Shown piece by piece: positions 8,776 through 17,516 of a stretch of DNA of 64,000 nt. A program made the translations under genes and the position numbers. Every line of letters begins with the position of its first letter. Within the stretch, counting starts at the first letter, position 1. The DNA is from Bifidobacterium sp. WK012_4_13 (lineage in GTDB: Bacteria > Actinomycetota > Actinomycetes > Actinomycetales > Bifidobacteriaceae), in the NCBI RefSeq assembly GCF_041080835.1, contig NZ_CP129683.1, positions 1,984,001-2,048,000 on the forward strand, read 5' to 3'. The notes under the pieces were generated by a model. The model was not told where the DNA came from, searched no databases, and saw only the letters and a program-made list of their open reading frames with translations.

Positions 8776-9252
8776 ATGAGAATGTGGAGTGTGGCACCGA
8801 CTGCCCTCGATCAGAAGGCCCTCGTGGCCTGTTGGAGGGAATCCTTGCTCGCACAGGCGGTGCTGCTCGGAAAGACGAAGGGGTACGTTCATCACCCACA
8901 GCTCACACGATTCCGTGAGACAGCGGATCCTATCGCTTCGATAGCCACATTTCTATCGAACATTGCCGATGAGGCCGATTCGCGCGGATATCATTTCGAT
9001 CGCTCGCGGATCGTCGGCAAGCCGAATGAGGTCATTTCCATGGATGTGACCAAAGGGCAGCTCGATTACGAATGGCGCCTGCTCCTCGTCAAGGAATCGA
9101 GGAGGGATGACGGTGCCTTCAAAAAAATGATGCATATGACGGTGAGATCGAATCCCATCTTTCACGTCGTGGCAGGGCCCATCGCTCCTTGGGAGCATGT
9201 TCTCGACCTCGCATCGCTTGACGAACGGCACATTCTTGGCAGCGTCTCATGA
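8776..9252 (+). CDS. Pyrimidine dimer DNA glycosylase (endonuclease V-like)
   Basis: 158 residues. The N-terminus MRMWSVAPTALDQKALVACWRE followed by LLAQAVLLGKTKGY-HHPQL-RF is the pattern of the bacterial Pyr_excise family, related to T4 endonuclease V (quoted here in parts). These enzymes cut the glycosidic bond at UV cyclobutane dimers. In T4 the N-terminal amine is the nucleophile; here the residue after Met is Arg, as in other chromosomal members I recall. The ATG at 8776 lies behind GGAGGACAAT. The gene is flanked on both sides by tandem repeats, and its stop codon is the first TGA of the downstream array. Confidence 0.78.
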   Translation: MRMWSVAPTALDQKALVACWRESLLAQAVLLGKTKGYVHHPQLTRFRETADPIASIATFLSNIADEADSRGYHFDRSRIVGKPNEVISMDVTKGQLDYEWRLLLVKESRRDDGAFKKMMHMTVRSNPIFHVVAGPIAPWEHVLDLASLDERHILGSVS

Positions 9253-9304
9253 CTGTCTGGTGACTGTCTGGTGACTGTCTGGTGACTGTCAGGTGATCGT
9301 CCGG
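9250..9304. repeat. Tandem repeat, 11-bp unit x5, starting at a stop codon
   Basis: Five consecutive 11-bp units of TGACTGTCTGG (the last two diverged) begin exactly at the stop codon 9250-9252 of the glycosylase gene. Each unit starts with TGA, and 11 bp is out of phase, so stops occur in all three frames. Confidence 0.9.
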
Positions 9305-9469
9305 CATCCGCATGCCTCGACCTCTCCTTTTTAAGGGCAGCCGCCCAGTTCCATGCATATCCTCCATGCTTCAAAAAGGCGCATTCTCAAAGAAGCTATC
9401 GGTGATCCGAATAACCTATCGGCTAAGATGGCTCTGTTGCCAAATACCAATCATGCGTAAGGAATGTCG

Positions 9470-10696
9470 ATGTCGTCCAAGCCACTCCATATCGCATTCA
9501 ACGCAGCGAAACGGATGTCTGCCAGCGATGCCGGAGCGGGCGTCATGCTGCTGTTCGCCGCAATTCTTGCACTGGTCCTGGCCAACTCCCCAATGGGGAG
9601 ACTCTATGAGCAGGTAGGCTCCCAGACCTTCGGAGTCAGTTCCATCGGTCTGCGGCTGAGTTTGCGCGAATGGGTCACTGATGGACTTCTGGCCATATTC
9701 TTCTTCACGGTCGGCCTGGATCTGAAGGAGGAATTCACCTCGGGAATCCTGAAGGATCCCAAGGTGGCGATCCTGCCGATTGCGGCTGCATTCGGAGGGG
9801 TGGCATGCCCGGCGCTGATCTTCGTGCTGGCCATCATGCCCATCGGGGGAGAACCGCTGCAAGGCTGGGCGATTCCCACGGCCACCGACATCGCCTTTGC
9901 GGTCTCGATTCTCGCAATGGTCGGCAGATCACTGCCACGTCAATTGCGCACATTTCTGCTGACGCTTGCAGTCGTCGATGATTTGATCGGCATCGCAATC
10001 ATTGCCGTATATTACACCGATGGCATCCATGTGATTCCGTTGGCCATCGCCGCCATTGCGCTCGCGGCATTCGCGCTGCTGCTGCGAAAGGGCATGACTG
10101 CACCATATGTCATTCTTCCCTGCGCTTTGCTGGTCTGGGGTTTCGTGCACGCTTCTGGGATCCATCCGACGATCTCTGGCGTGGCGCTGGGACTATGCGT
10201 TCCTGCAAGCGAACCCTGGAAGGGTGGAAAATCTATGGCAAGGAATGTTGGCAGACGATGCGCCCCCTTCTCAAAGATGCTGATCGTGCCGGTGTTTGCC
10301 TTCTTCTCGACGGGAGTCAACGTCGGAGGCTGGTCAGGACTGCTTGAACAGTTGCGGCAACCGGTGACCCTCGCGATTGTCGTCGCACTGTCGTTCGGCA
10401 AGGTGCTCGGCATCACGGGCACGACCATGCTGCTCACCCGCTTTCCCGTACTTGCGCTGCCCAAAGGCGTGCATTGGCCAGAGATGATTGGCATGGGCTT
10501 CGTGGCGGGAATAGGATTCACGGTCTCGATGCTCATTGGCGAGCTCGCATTTGGCGCTGGGAGCGTCCTCGATGACGAATCCAAGATCGGCATTCTTGCC
10601 GGGTCACTGCTTTCGGCATCGATCGGGACGGCAATCCTGGTCGTTGCGTCCCGGCGAAGGGCATCGAAGGCACTCAAGGAAGACCCATCGCAGTAG
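9470..10696 (+). CDS. nhaA: Na+/H+ antiporter NhaA
   Basis: About 408 residues. NhaA exchanges protons for sodium across the membrane and supports pH and salt tolerance. Visible hallmarks are GAGVMLLFAAILALVLANSP at the first helix, FFTVGLDLKEEF, ATDIAFAVSILAMVG, and LAVVDDLIGIAII with the paired aspartates that carry the ions. A further block, GFVAGIGFTVSMLIG, lies near the C-terminus. The ATG at 9464 touches AAGGA, so the ATG at 9470, six bases from it, is preferred. Confidence 0.93.
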   Translation: MSSKPLHIAFNAAKRMSASDAGAGVMLLFAAILALVLANSPMGRLYEQVGSQTFGVSSIGLRLSLREWVTDGLLAIFFFTVGLDLKEEFTSGILKDPKVAILPIAAAFGGVACPALIFVLAIMPIGGEPLQGWAIPTATDIAFAVSILAMVGRSLPRQLRTFLLTLAVVDDLIGIAIIAVYYTDGIHVIPLAIAAIALAAFALLLRKGMTAPYVILPCALLVWGFVHASGIHPTISGVALGLCVPASEPWKGGKSMARNVGRRCAPFSKMLIVPVFAFFSTGVNVGGWSGLLEQLRQPVTLAIVVALSFGKVLGITGTTMLLTRFPVLALPKGVHWPEMIGMGFVAGIGFTVSMLIGELAFGAGSVLDDESKIGILAGSLLSASIGTAILVVASRRRASKALKEDPSQ

Positions 10697-11020
10697 CGAA
10701 TGGAAACGGTGTCCTCGATTCGCGTTCGCTGATATGGGACCATGCATGGCCGCGAAGTCATGCCATGCGGCATCGATGAAGGTGCATCGATTGCCAAACC
10801 CTAAGCTGAGTCAGGATGATAAAAAATGCAAAGCTAGTGTTCTTAATAATTAATATTAACCAAGTAAACATTGAATAATCGTTGTGCATGCGAACAATAC
10901 TGTTTAATGATATAAGCTAAAAAACCTAGTAATGCGTTATTTATTTGGATAACTAGCAAGAAATCAAGGTAATTTTCGTGCATTTTCAATCAATTTCCAA
11001 GTAATGCTAGTATTCTATAT
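10697..11020. other. AT-rich leader before the surface-protein gene
   Basis: No gene is seen. From about 10800 to 11020 the DNA is far more AT-rich than its surroundings, with runs such as TTAATAATTAATATTAAC, and no single clear -35/-10 pair stands out. It probably holds the promoter and an untranslated leader of the downstream gene. Confidence 0.6.
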
Positions 11021-13705
11021 ATGGGGAAATTACCAAATATCACATCAAACTGGGCGAAGGCTGCACTCGTGGCGCTGATCGCCTTTACCATGCTCGTCTC
11101 GGTTTCGCTCGCTGATGGCCATGCGGCTTCCGCTGACAGCTCCACGACTGGCTCGACTCTTGTCAGCGAGGATTTCACGGAATCCAGTGTCTCTGACTCC
11201 CGTTGGCTCGCATTTGGCGATGCCTGCCTGACCGCCGCTTCGGCATCGCCTATGGCCGATGCCTCGAAGCTTGGGGTCTGTGCAAAAACAGAGGATACAG
11301 CATACCTGGCAGGACAAAGCGACGGTTTTCTGCAGCTTACGGACAACTCAGCGGGCAGCACCAGCGATGTGCTGTACAACCGAGCGATCCCAACCAGTGC
11401 CGGGCTGGACATAAGTTTCTATCAATATCAATTCGCGACAAGCGATACGGGCCTCGGCGAGGCGGATGGAATCGGCTTCTTCCTGACGGATGGCTCATAT
11501 ACACTGGATCAACCCGGTCCGACGGGTTCGAATTATGGCGGCGCCCTTGGATACGCGAGTATAGGCGACAAATCGGGAATCGACAACGGCGTGCTTGGCG
11601 TGGGCCTCGATGTCTATGGAAACTATGCGAATCAACCCTACGTAGGAACATCCTGCTCGACGAGCAACCTGTTCTCTCCCTCAAGCATCTCCCTTCGTGG
11701 GCAGGGCAGTGGCACGGACGGGTACTGTCTGCTGAAGAACGGGAACGGAACGTATTCCACCAGCAACGATGCCTTGAAGACAAGCGCTCCGGCGGTGTCT
11801 CAATCGGGTGCAGACAATGGGTCCCTGGTCCATATCGTCGTGTCTCCCGTGACTGAGGCGAATCCGCTGCCAACGGTGACCATTTCCGTGAACGACACGG
11901 TGGTGTCGAGCTATCAGCTGACCACTGCGTTGCCTTCCCTGGTCAAATTCGGCTTTGCGTCTTCCACCGGTGGCGGACATTCGGCTCACATGGTTCGTCT
12001 GACATCAGTGAAGTCGGTCGAGCCGATGGATGCGCTGAACCTCGTGAAGACGGTGAACCATGACGTCACCAACGGAGGCACCCTGCAGAAGGTGTTCAAG
12101 GCGGGCGACACGGTTCCCTATTCGTTCGAGGTCAGCAATACCGGCAATGAGACCTTGAAGGGCATCAAGGTGACCGATCCGAAGATATCGAACATCCAAT
12201 GCGCGGAGCCGGCCGGCGGTCTGACCGTCGCCAACTCGATGACGTGCACGGGAACCTACGGTCCTCTCACCGCGGCAGAGGCCTCGGCCGGACATTTCGA
12301 CAACACAGCCGTGGCGACTGCCCAGAACGAGGAAGACCAGACAGTCACCTCGAATGAGTCAAGTGCGACCATACCGACCTATACGACTGGAAACTTAGCC
12401 GTGACAAAGAAGGTCACCGGTTCCGGGGCCTCGGCCGTTGACGAGGGAGATTCATACTCCGTCAATTACAGCTACCCCGCAGGTGCGTACCAATACTGTT
12501 CCGCCGATGGGACTGCAACGGCAAGTGACACCGACGAACAATACGCGGCTGGTTCGGGCACGCTGCAAGTCAAGGCTGACGGCACTGCCGTGTCAAGCAG
12601 CCAGATTCCCACGGGAGCGAAGGTGGAATTGAGCGAGGTCCAGCCTTCGAACACGTCATCGATCAATTGGGAGTCGCCCTCGTTCTCGCCACAGTCGGTC
12701 ACGATCGGCTGCCAGGGCACGACATCAGACGTCCAGCTGACGAACACCGCCGATCAGGTATCGGGCTCGGTTTCCTGGAAGAAGACGGATGCCGCAGCAT
12801 CAGGTACCATGCTCGCCGGTTCGCAATGGGAGTTGACGAAGCCTGACGGTTCGACCGAGACAGTGGTCGACAACGGTCAGAACGATGCCGACTCCGTAGA
12901 GGGGCAGCTGAAGGTATCCGATCTTGCCTGGGGCGAGTATTCGCTGAAGGAGACGAAGGCGCCGACAGGCTATGTGCTGAATGCAAAGCCCTATTCGTTC
13001 AAGGTTGATTCCAAGGACCTGAACGTGTCGCTCGGCTCCATTGCCAACACTGCCGGCAATACCGGACTGGTGCTGAAGAAGACCTCAGACCCTGCCTCGG
13101 GCTCGACGGTCAAGCGAGGTCAGACGATCACGTATTCGGTGACCGCACACAACACTGGCAATGTTGATTTGCCGGCTGTGGTCGTGACCGACGATATGTC
13201 CAAGGTGCTGAATGCAGCCTCGTTCGTCGATGGTTCGGCGAAGGCCTCAATCTATGGTGTCGATGCCGGATCCGTGACGAAGTCCGGAACGTTGCTGAGC
13301 TGGAAGGGTGACCTCGCGGCGGGCAGGACGGTCACCATCAAATATCAGGTGAAGGTATCCGACTCTGCATCCAACGGTGCGTCCATCGTGAACATGATCT
13401 CTGGCAATGCGACGCCTCCCGATGGATTCACGCCGCCGACGTCGAACTGCACGTCCGACAATCAGGCGGCAAACCCTGACTGCACGACCACCGCGAAGGT
13501 TGTCGTCCCGTCGAATCCTGCAAAGCCGTCGAATCCTGCCAGACCATCGACTTCAGGCGGCACGTCAACCTCTACGACACCGAAATCGTCGCTTGCCAAG
13601 ACCGGTGCAGACGTGGCGTTGGCAGTGTATGCAGCGATTGCCATGCTCGTCGCTGGCATGGGCGTCATCTCAGCAGCCAGGAAGAAGTCAGGTCGCAGTC
13701 GTTGA
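11021..13705 (+). CDS. LPXTG-type cell-wall-anchored surface protein with L-type lectin-like domain
   Basis: 894 residues. Order of parts: a signal peptide (residues 1 to about 37); a legume-lectin-like region (about 45-325) with DGIGFFLTDG and GVLGVGLDVYGNY; a DUF11/DUF7507-type beta repeat (about 335-445); a DUF5979-like block (about 450-570); a SpaA/prealbumin-like block (about 575-670, ending in LKETKAPTGYVL); a second DUF11-type repeat (about 685-810); a Pro/Ser/Thr-rich stretch; then LAKTG (858-862), a hydrophobic helix and a basic tail for sortase anchoring. It is probably an adhesin binding glycans. No sortase or pilin gene is adjacent. The start follows no clear SD sequence. Confidence 0.85.
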   Translation: MGKLPNITSNWAKAALVALIAFTMLVSVSLADGHAASADSSTTGSTLVSEDFTESSVSDSRWLAFGDACLTAASASPMADASKLGVCAKTEDTAYLAGQSDGFLQLTDNSAGSTSDVLYNRAIPTSAGLDISFYQYQFATSDTGLGEADGIGFFLTDGSYTLDQPGPTGSNYGGALGYASIGDKSGIDNGVLGVGLDVYGNYANQPYVGTSCSTSNLFSPSSISLRGQGSGTDGYCLLKNGNGTYSTSNDALKTSAPAVSQSGADNGSLVHIVVSPVTEANPLPTVTISVNDTVVSSYQLTTALPSLVKFGFASSTGGGHSAHMVRLTSVKSVEPMDALNLVKTVNHDVTNGGTLQKVFKAGDTVPYSFEVSNTGNETLKGIKVTDPKISNIQCAEPAGGLTVANSMTCTGTYGPLTAAEASAGHFDNTAVATAQNEEDQTVTSNESSATIPTYTTGNLAVTKKVTGSGASAVDEGDSYSVNYSYPAGAYQYCSADGTATASDTDEQYAAGSGTLQVKADGTAVSSSQIPTGAKVELSEVQPSNTSSINWESPSFSPQSVTIGCQGTTSDVQLTNTADQVSGSVSWKKTDAAASGTMLAGSQWELTKPDGSTETVVDNGQNDADSVEGQLKVSDLAWGEYSLKETKAPTGYVLNAKPYSFKVDSKDLNVSLGSIANTAGNTGLVLKKTSDPASGSTVKRGQTITYSVTAHNTGNVDLPAVVVTDDMSKVLNAASFVDGSAKASIYGVDAGSVTKSGTLLSWKGDLAAGRTVTIKYQVKVSDSASNGASIVNMISGNATPPDGFTPPTSNCTSDNQAANPDCTTTAKVVVPSNPAKPSNPARPSTSGGTSTSTTPKSSLAKTGADVALAVYAAIAMLVAGMGVISAARKKSGRSR

Positions 13706-13814
13706 TTTGGCAGGGCTGATGCAGGAAGGATGCCCCGTCGCTTTCGGTGATGTGTGAGGCGGCCATCAAGGCCGTGCATCCTTCAGAGATCGTCGAATTG
13801 ACGGTATGTCATCT

Positions 13815-13858
13815 ATATGGTGCGGTCGAGGGCGTCACTGCCTTCGACCGCACCATAT
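13815..13858 (+). terminator. Hairpin after the surface-protein gene
   Basis: ATATGGTGCGGTCGA (13815-13829) pairs perfectly with 13844-13858 around a 14-nt loop. There is no T tract. It lies about 110 bp past the stop and is probably a terminator. Confidence 0.55.
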
Positions 13859-13962
13859 TGCCCTGCGCGGCCCTGTGTCTTACGTCCATGAGTGGATTTC
13901 ACACCCTTTGCTCTCACAGCGAGGAATAGTATCATCGACCAGATAAGGACGTAGTCTGGGTT

Positions 13963-14676
13963 ATGAAGTCAAGCTGGAGTGAGGACATTTCATATATGGG
14001 CACAGGTGCACGCGGTGTATATCCAAAGGGTGCGGCAAGGCGCCAGCAGATTCTTGATGAGGCCTTGAACATTGTTGCAGTTGATGGGTTTGACCAAACA
14101 ACACTGTCGAAGATTTCGAAGGCGGTTGGAATCACGGAGGCTGGCGTTCTCCATTATTTCGATTCCATTGACGATCTGCTGGTTCAGGTCTTGCGTCAGC
14201 GTGATGCGGACGATCTTGCCGCCAGCAAGCTTACCGAAGAGAATCTCAGGGATCCCGCCACGGTACGCGCTGAGAATGGCATGAATCCGGTGGAGAACGC
14301 CTTGGGCATCGTCGCGCGCAATCAGAAGACCCCAGGCCTTGTCGAGCTGTATGCACATATGTCGGTGAAGGCCTCGGACCCGGAAAGCTACGCATATCGA
14401 TACTTCAAGCAACGAGGCATCATTGAGCGGGCGATGGTCGGTCAGGCTGCAGCTACCATGTACGAATCGGCCAACGTGCCTGCCGTGGTACCGCCGGAGG
14501 ATGTTGCACGACTGCTGCAGGCCTTGCTGGATGGCCTCCAGATTCAATGGCTGCTCGAAAGGGATCTTGACATGCAGGGTCTGGCACAGAAGGCCATCTT
14601 CTCCATGCTCGACATCCCGCAGGGCGCGAATGGGCCAGAAGCGTCGTCTCCGGATTCGGAAGGCGAGTCAGACTAG
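13963..14676 (+). CDS. TetR family transcriptional regulator
   Basis: 237 residues. The N-terminal helix-turn-helix is clear: RRQQILDEALNIVAVDGF, then TTLSKISKAVGITEAGVLHYF. The C-terminal part is a helical ligand domain of no recognised class. Two starts are possible: ATG 13963, or ATG 13996, which begins MGTGARGVYPKGAARR. Neither has a strong SD sequence. The target is unknown; the surface-protein gene upstream and the convergent ornithine-derivative synthase are candidates only by position. Confidence 0.85.
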   Translation: MKSSWSEDISYMGTGARGVYPKGAARRQQILDEALNIVAVDGFDQTTLSKISKAVGITEAGVLHYFDSIDDLLVQVLRQRDADDLAASKLTEENLRDPATVRAENGMNPVENALGIVARNQKTPGLVELYAHMSVKASDPESYAYRYFKQRGIIERAMVGQAAATMYESANVPAVVPPEDVARLLQALLDGLQIQWLLERDLDMQGLAQKAIFSMLDIPQGANGPEASSPDSEGESD

Positions 14677-14979
14677 GCGCCCCACGCCGGGATCGACGGA
14701 ATGATTATGACTGTGTGACTGTGACTGTGACTGTGTGACCATGACCGTTGAACGATAGCAATCCAATTAGGCAATGATGCTTAAACGATGAGGCTTAAGT
14801 CTCATTGGGTAGGCTGACGTTGGAAATGTGACGGCTGAAATGGGAACCACGATGACCCTAGCGATCAGGAACAGCCTGTGCAGACTGTCCTTGACAAAGC
14901 TCATGAAAAAGAGGAAGCGCCGGGAACATGTCGAAAACACATAGGCGATATTTTTTCAGGCGAGTGAGGTAAAACCCCA
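14677..14979. other. Gap between convergent genes with TGTGAC repeats and a palindrome
   Basis: No convincing gene is present. A run of TGTGAC/ACTGTG short repeats spans about 14706-14742. At 14788-14805 there is an 18-bp palindrome, ATGAGGCTTAAGTCTCAT, with one mismatched pair. A 30-codon frame at 14852-14944 ends in a lysine/arginine-rich stretch but has no SD sequence. Confidence 0.5.
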
Positions 14980-16167
14980 TTAATGTGGACGAGGCAGTGA
15001 ACCTTTCCGGTTGATATCCGGATTGGTCGACGTATCGCGCTGATCTGATATTCGTTGGACTATGTATGGGTATGAGCTTTCACGATGTTGGAAATCGATA
15101 ATTGCAGGGTTCAGGATTTCCCCTTCGCGGATGTCCTTTGCCTGGGCGATGGTTTGATTCTCGTTCTTGGCGATAAGGTCTGGAAGGAAAGAGACAAGTG
15201 CCTGCGAAATCTCATACGACGCAGCATCCCACAACAGCGACGGAGTGTGGTCAACCGCGTAATATGTGATATTTCCAAATTCCATGAAAGGTGCTTCGAA
15301 ACTTGTCGGAGATGCGAAACTGAACCCCATGCTCTTTGAACAGCTCACGTCAACGATAAGGCAAGGTCTGTGGAATCGGTCAATATCGTCGAGTGAGAGG
15401 AACAGGTCGGGATGTCTGGGATTCTGAAGTGTCCCATTCACAATGACATCCCGTTTAGAAAGCACTGCGGAGAATGGAATGAGGCATCCCGACTCATCCT
15501 GAATGTCATATGAACCGGCCTTGTTTCTTAATAACCTTCGGTATTGAATCCCCAACATTCGATGACTGATATGATCCACCGGTCGACGAGTGTATACGGT
15601 GATGTCACGGAACCCGTGCCCGTCCAACGCGGCAAGCGCTCCACGGCTGACCGACCCATAGCCGATGACTGCAGCGCTCTTCTGCGGGCCGAACGCGCCA
15701 TCCTGTCCCATGAGCTCCAATGCATGCTGCACGCCACAGTAGCCAGCCATCTCATTGTTGCGTTCAAACACATGTGTTCGTTCTACCCCATCCCACCAGT
15801 ACATGTGTTCCCAGCAGACAAGTGTCATCTGTCTGTCTATTGCAACTTGGGCCATATCTTCTTGCTCTACATCATGCATCCATCCACATGCGGTGCTCCC
15901 GATACCCATCATTGCCAGATCCTCTGTGACTGGTTTCGTGACGATGACTGTCTGAGAGGTGCGTAGAAGTTCCTGCCGTTCAATCAACGAATGCCCCGTC
16001 GACTTAGCTATCTGTGCGTCAGAGACCCCGAATCGCCTGCCATACCCCTTTTCGAATATGAGATGTGATCTCACAGATATGGGTAATGATCGTATCGCGT
16101 TGGGATAGATTGGCACCCGCAGCTCATTCTCTAACAGGGATGTTCCTATAATTCCAATATTATGCAT
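14980..16167 (-). CDS. N5-(carboxyethyl)ornithine synthase
   Basis: 395 residues. The family, known from Lactococcus, condenses pyruvate with ornithine (or lysine) using NADPH. It belongs to the alanine dehydrogenase/transhydrogenase fold. Supporting blocks are an N-terminal NELRVPIYP, then AIDRQMTLVCWEHMYWWDG, NNEMAGYCGVQHALE, a Rossmann loop in AAVIGYGSVSRGA, IVDVSCSKSMGF, and ITYYAVDHTPSLLWDAASYEIS. The ATG at 16167 follows AAGGGAAGC. The gene is visibly more AT-rich than its neighbours, suggesting acquisition by transfer. The exact product in this organism is inferred from family only. Confidence 0.82.
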   Translation of the reverse strand: MHNIGIIGTSLLENELRVPIYPNAIRSLPISVRSHLIFEKGYGRRFGVSDAQIAKSTGHSLIERQELLRTSQTVIVTKPVTEDLAMMGIGSTACGWMHDVEQEDMAQVAIDRQMTLVCWEHMYWWDGVERTHVFERNNEMAGYCGVQHALELMGQDGAFGPQKSAAVIGYGSVSRGALAALDGHGFRDITVYTRRPVDHISHRMLGIQYRRLLRNKAGSYDIQDESGCLIPFSAVLSKRDVIVNGTLQNPRHPDLFLSLDDIDRFHRPCLIVDVSCSKSMGFSFASPTSFEAPFMEFGNITYYAVDHTPSLLWDAASYEISQALVSFLPDLIAKNENQTIAQAKDIREGEILNPAIIDFQHRESSYPYIVQRISDQRDTSTNPDINRKGSLPRPH

Positions 16168-16714
16168 CGCATTGCTTCCCTTCACTACCCATATGCGTCA
16201 ATTGGATTCCATAGGAAAATCTGTCTAGGAAGCCGCACGCTTAAATCAGATCAAAAAATACGTGGCATCGGATGCCGCGCCTAAGAAATATAGAAAGCAA
16301 TATGATGGCGGCCTCGCACGGCCGTGCACAAACCTCTTTAAACTTCAAAGCACTTACTTGCAGCATAGCAGGATATTCCTATCCGCGGGACTCTTGTCCA
16401 ATGACAAGACATGCGTGATCGAGAAGCAAAAAGGCATGCGCTCAGACCGCTGCTTGGCAACGGTGCAATTGGTCAAAGCTTTCGAAAGCAAACGAAGAAA
16501 ACAGCTAGCTCAATGTCCGTTATGCCGTGAGTTCATTGTGACGGTGTATGGTCGTTCATAGCGGCCATGCTGTTAGGCCGTCAGAGCCTCGCAGCCAGCC
16601 TGATGTTACAGTGGGCTGGCATAATAACGTTTGCGGGGCTCGCCACAACGAAGATTTGGTAAGCGCTGTGGTTCATTCGGGTACGCCGCCCCAAGTTCTT
16701 TGGAGGCGATCATT
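16168..16714. other. 547-bp gap, no convincing gene
   Basis: This stretch remains AT-rich near the synthase gene and becomes GC-richer to the right. An open frame at 16262-16561 lacks a Shine-Dalgarno sequence and any recognisable motif. A hairpin GCCAGCC/GGCTGGC surrounds about 16593-16620. The promoter of the minus-strand synthase should lie at the left end. Confidence 0.5.
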
Positions 16715-16915
16715 TTGAGAGTTCATTCTTTTCACTCGCGCCTGGCCCTGTTCTATCACGACAATGACGACTGCCCATTCGGGCAGACGATCAAGCCATT
16801 GTCACGCCGTTCCGGGAAGGCAGGCCTTGGCCTGTGCATGCTGTGTCGCAAGCTTGACAAAGAGGATGACGACGCGAACGACAGCGCGCTTCACGAAGCA
16901 CGGCTGGAAGACTAG
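16715..16915 (+). CDS. Small cysteine-containing protein
   Basis: 66 residues, with a TTG start at 16715 eight bases after a strong GGAGG. I do not recognise the family. The sequence starts MRVHSFHSRLALFYHDNDDC and carries three cysteines (20, 41, 44), the last two as CMLC, so a small metal site is possible. Its tail is acidic. The next gene starts eight bases after its stop and has a good SD sequence, so the two are probably co-transcribed. Confidence 0.6.
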   Translation: MRVHSFHSRLALFYHDNDDCPFGQTIKPLSRRSGKAGLGLCMLCRKLDKEDDDANDSALHEARLED

Positions 16916-16923
16916 GAGAACAT

Positions 16924-17112
16924 ATGTCAGAAAGTGAACATGACAAGCAGGAGAGCAAGCTGGAACGCTCCTTCATGAAGCAGAACTTCGGCTCGCATCC
17001 CGGACGCGACATGCAGGGTGATGCAGTGCCGGACGAGGAGCAGGAGCTGATTGACAAGGATCTGAAGCATCTGCACAACCAGTCCGACGATGCACGGGGC
17101 TCGGAAGAGTAG
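16924..17112 (+). CDS. Small acidic hydrophilic protein
   Basis: 62 residues, no hydrophobic core, rich in Glu, Asp and Lys (starting MSESEHDKQESKLERSF). TAGGAGAACAT precedes the ATG, strong evidence that it is translated. The family is not recognised. It is probably disordered. It lies in a tight cluster with the Cys protein before it and the SinR-like gene after it. Confidence 0.6.
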   Translation: MSESEHDKQESKLERSFMKQNFGSHPGRDMQGDAVPDEEQELIDKDLKHLHNQSDDARGSEE

Positions 17113-17155
17113 GAGCGTCAGGTGATGAGATGCAACGGAGGAAGGGGTCGGACGC

Positions 17156-17464
17156 ATGGTTATCTATGCGATTAACTACACATTGAGATCTCCAAAGGAG
17201 AATCATCAGAGCTTGGTGGTCATGCTTAGATCATTTCCTCTGTTCTGCCATGTGCAGAACGGGTTCTGGATCGTGCAATCCCCGCTGGACAAGGATGCAA
17301 TATTCCAGAAGCTTACTGCTGTGCTTGTTCCCGGCGACGAACTGTTCATCATGGTCTATACCAATGGTGGAGCGACGTGGACAGGAAATCAGAACGAATC
17401 ACTGACGAGACTGCAGGACATGCTCTTCGACCCACAGCATGAACGACATTCCGACAACGATTGA
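17156..17464 (+). CDS. SinR-like / Cas2-fold small protein
   Basis: 102 residues beginning MVIYAINYTLRSPKEN, followed by LVVMLRSFPLFCHVQNGFWIV and VPGDELFIMVYTNGGATWTG. This is the pattern of the SinR-like proteins that share the Cas2 ferredoxin-like fold: a YxxNYxL-SP start, a W-IV strand, then a GDxLFI strand. No CRISPR array or cas genes are near, so a CRISPR role is not implied. The stop is 43 bp after the acidic protein. Family assignment is by memory of the pattern. Confidence 0.6.
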   Translation: MVIYAINYTLRSPKENHQSLVVMLRSFPLFCHVQNGFWIVQSPLDKDAIFQKLTAVLVPGDELFIMVYTNGGATWTGNQNESLTRLQDMLFDPQHERHSDND

Positions 17465-17516
17465 GTTGACCCTGCTCACTTTCGTCCGATACTCTCCGTT
17501 CCAAACCTCGGGTGCC

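Noticed and set aside
16262..16561. 99-codon plus-strand frame in the AT-rich gap
   Set aside because: No SD sequence and no recognisable motif; codon use does not resemble the neighbours.
17156..17464. cas2 of a CRISPR system
   Set aside because: The fold pattern is similar, but there are no repeats, spacers or other cas genes nearby; a SinR-like stand-alone protein fits better.
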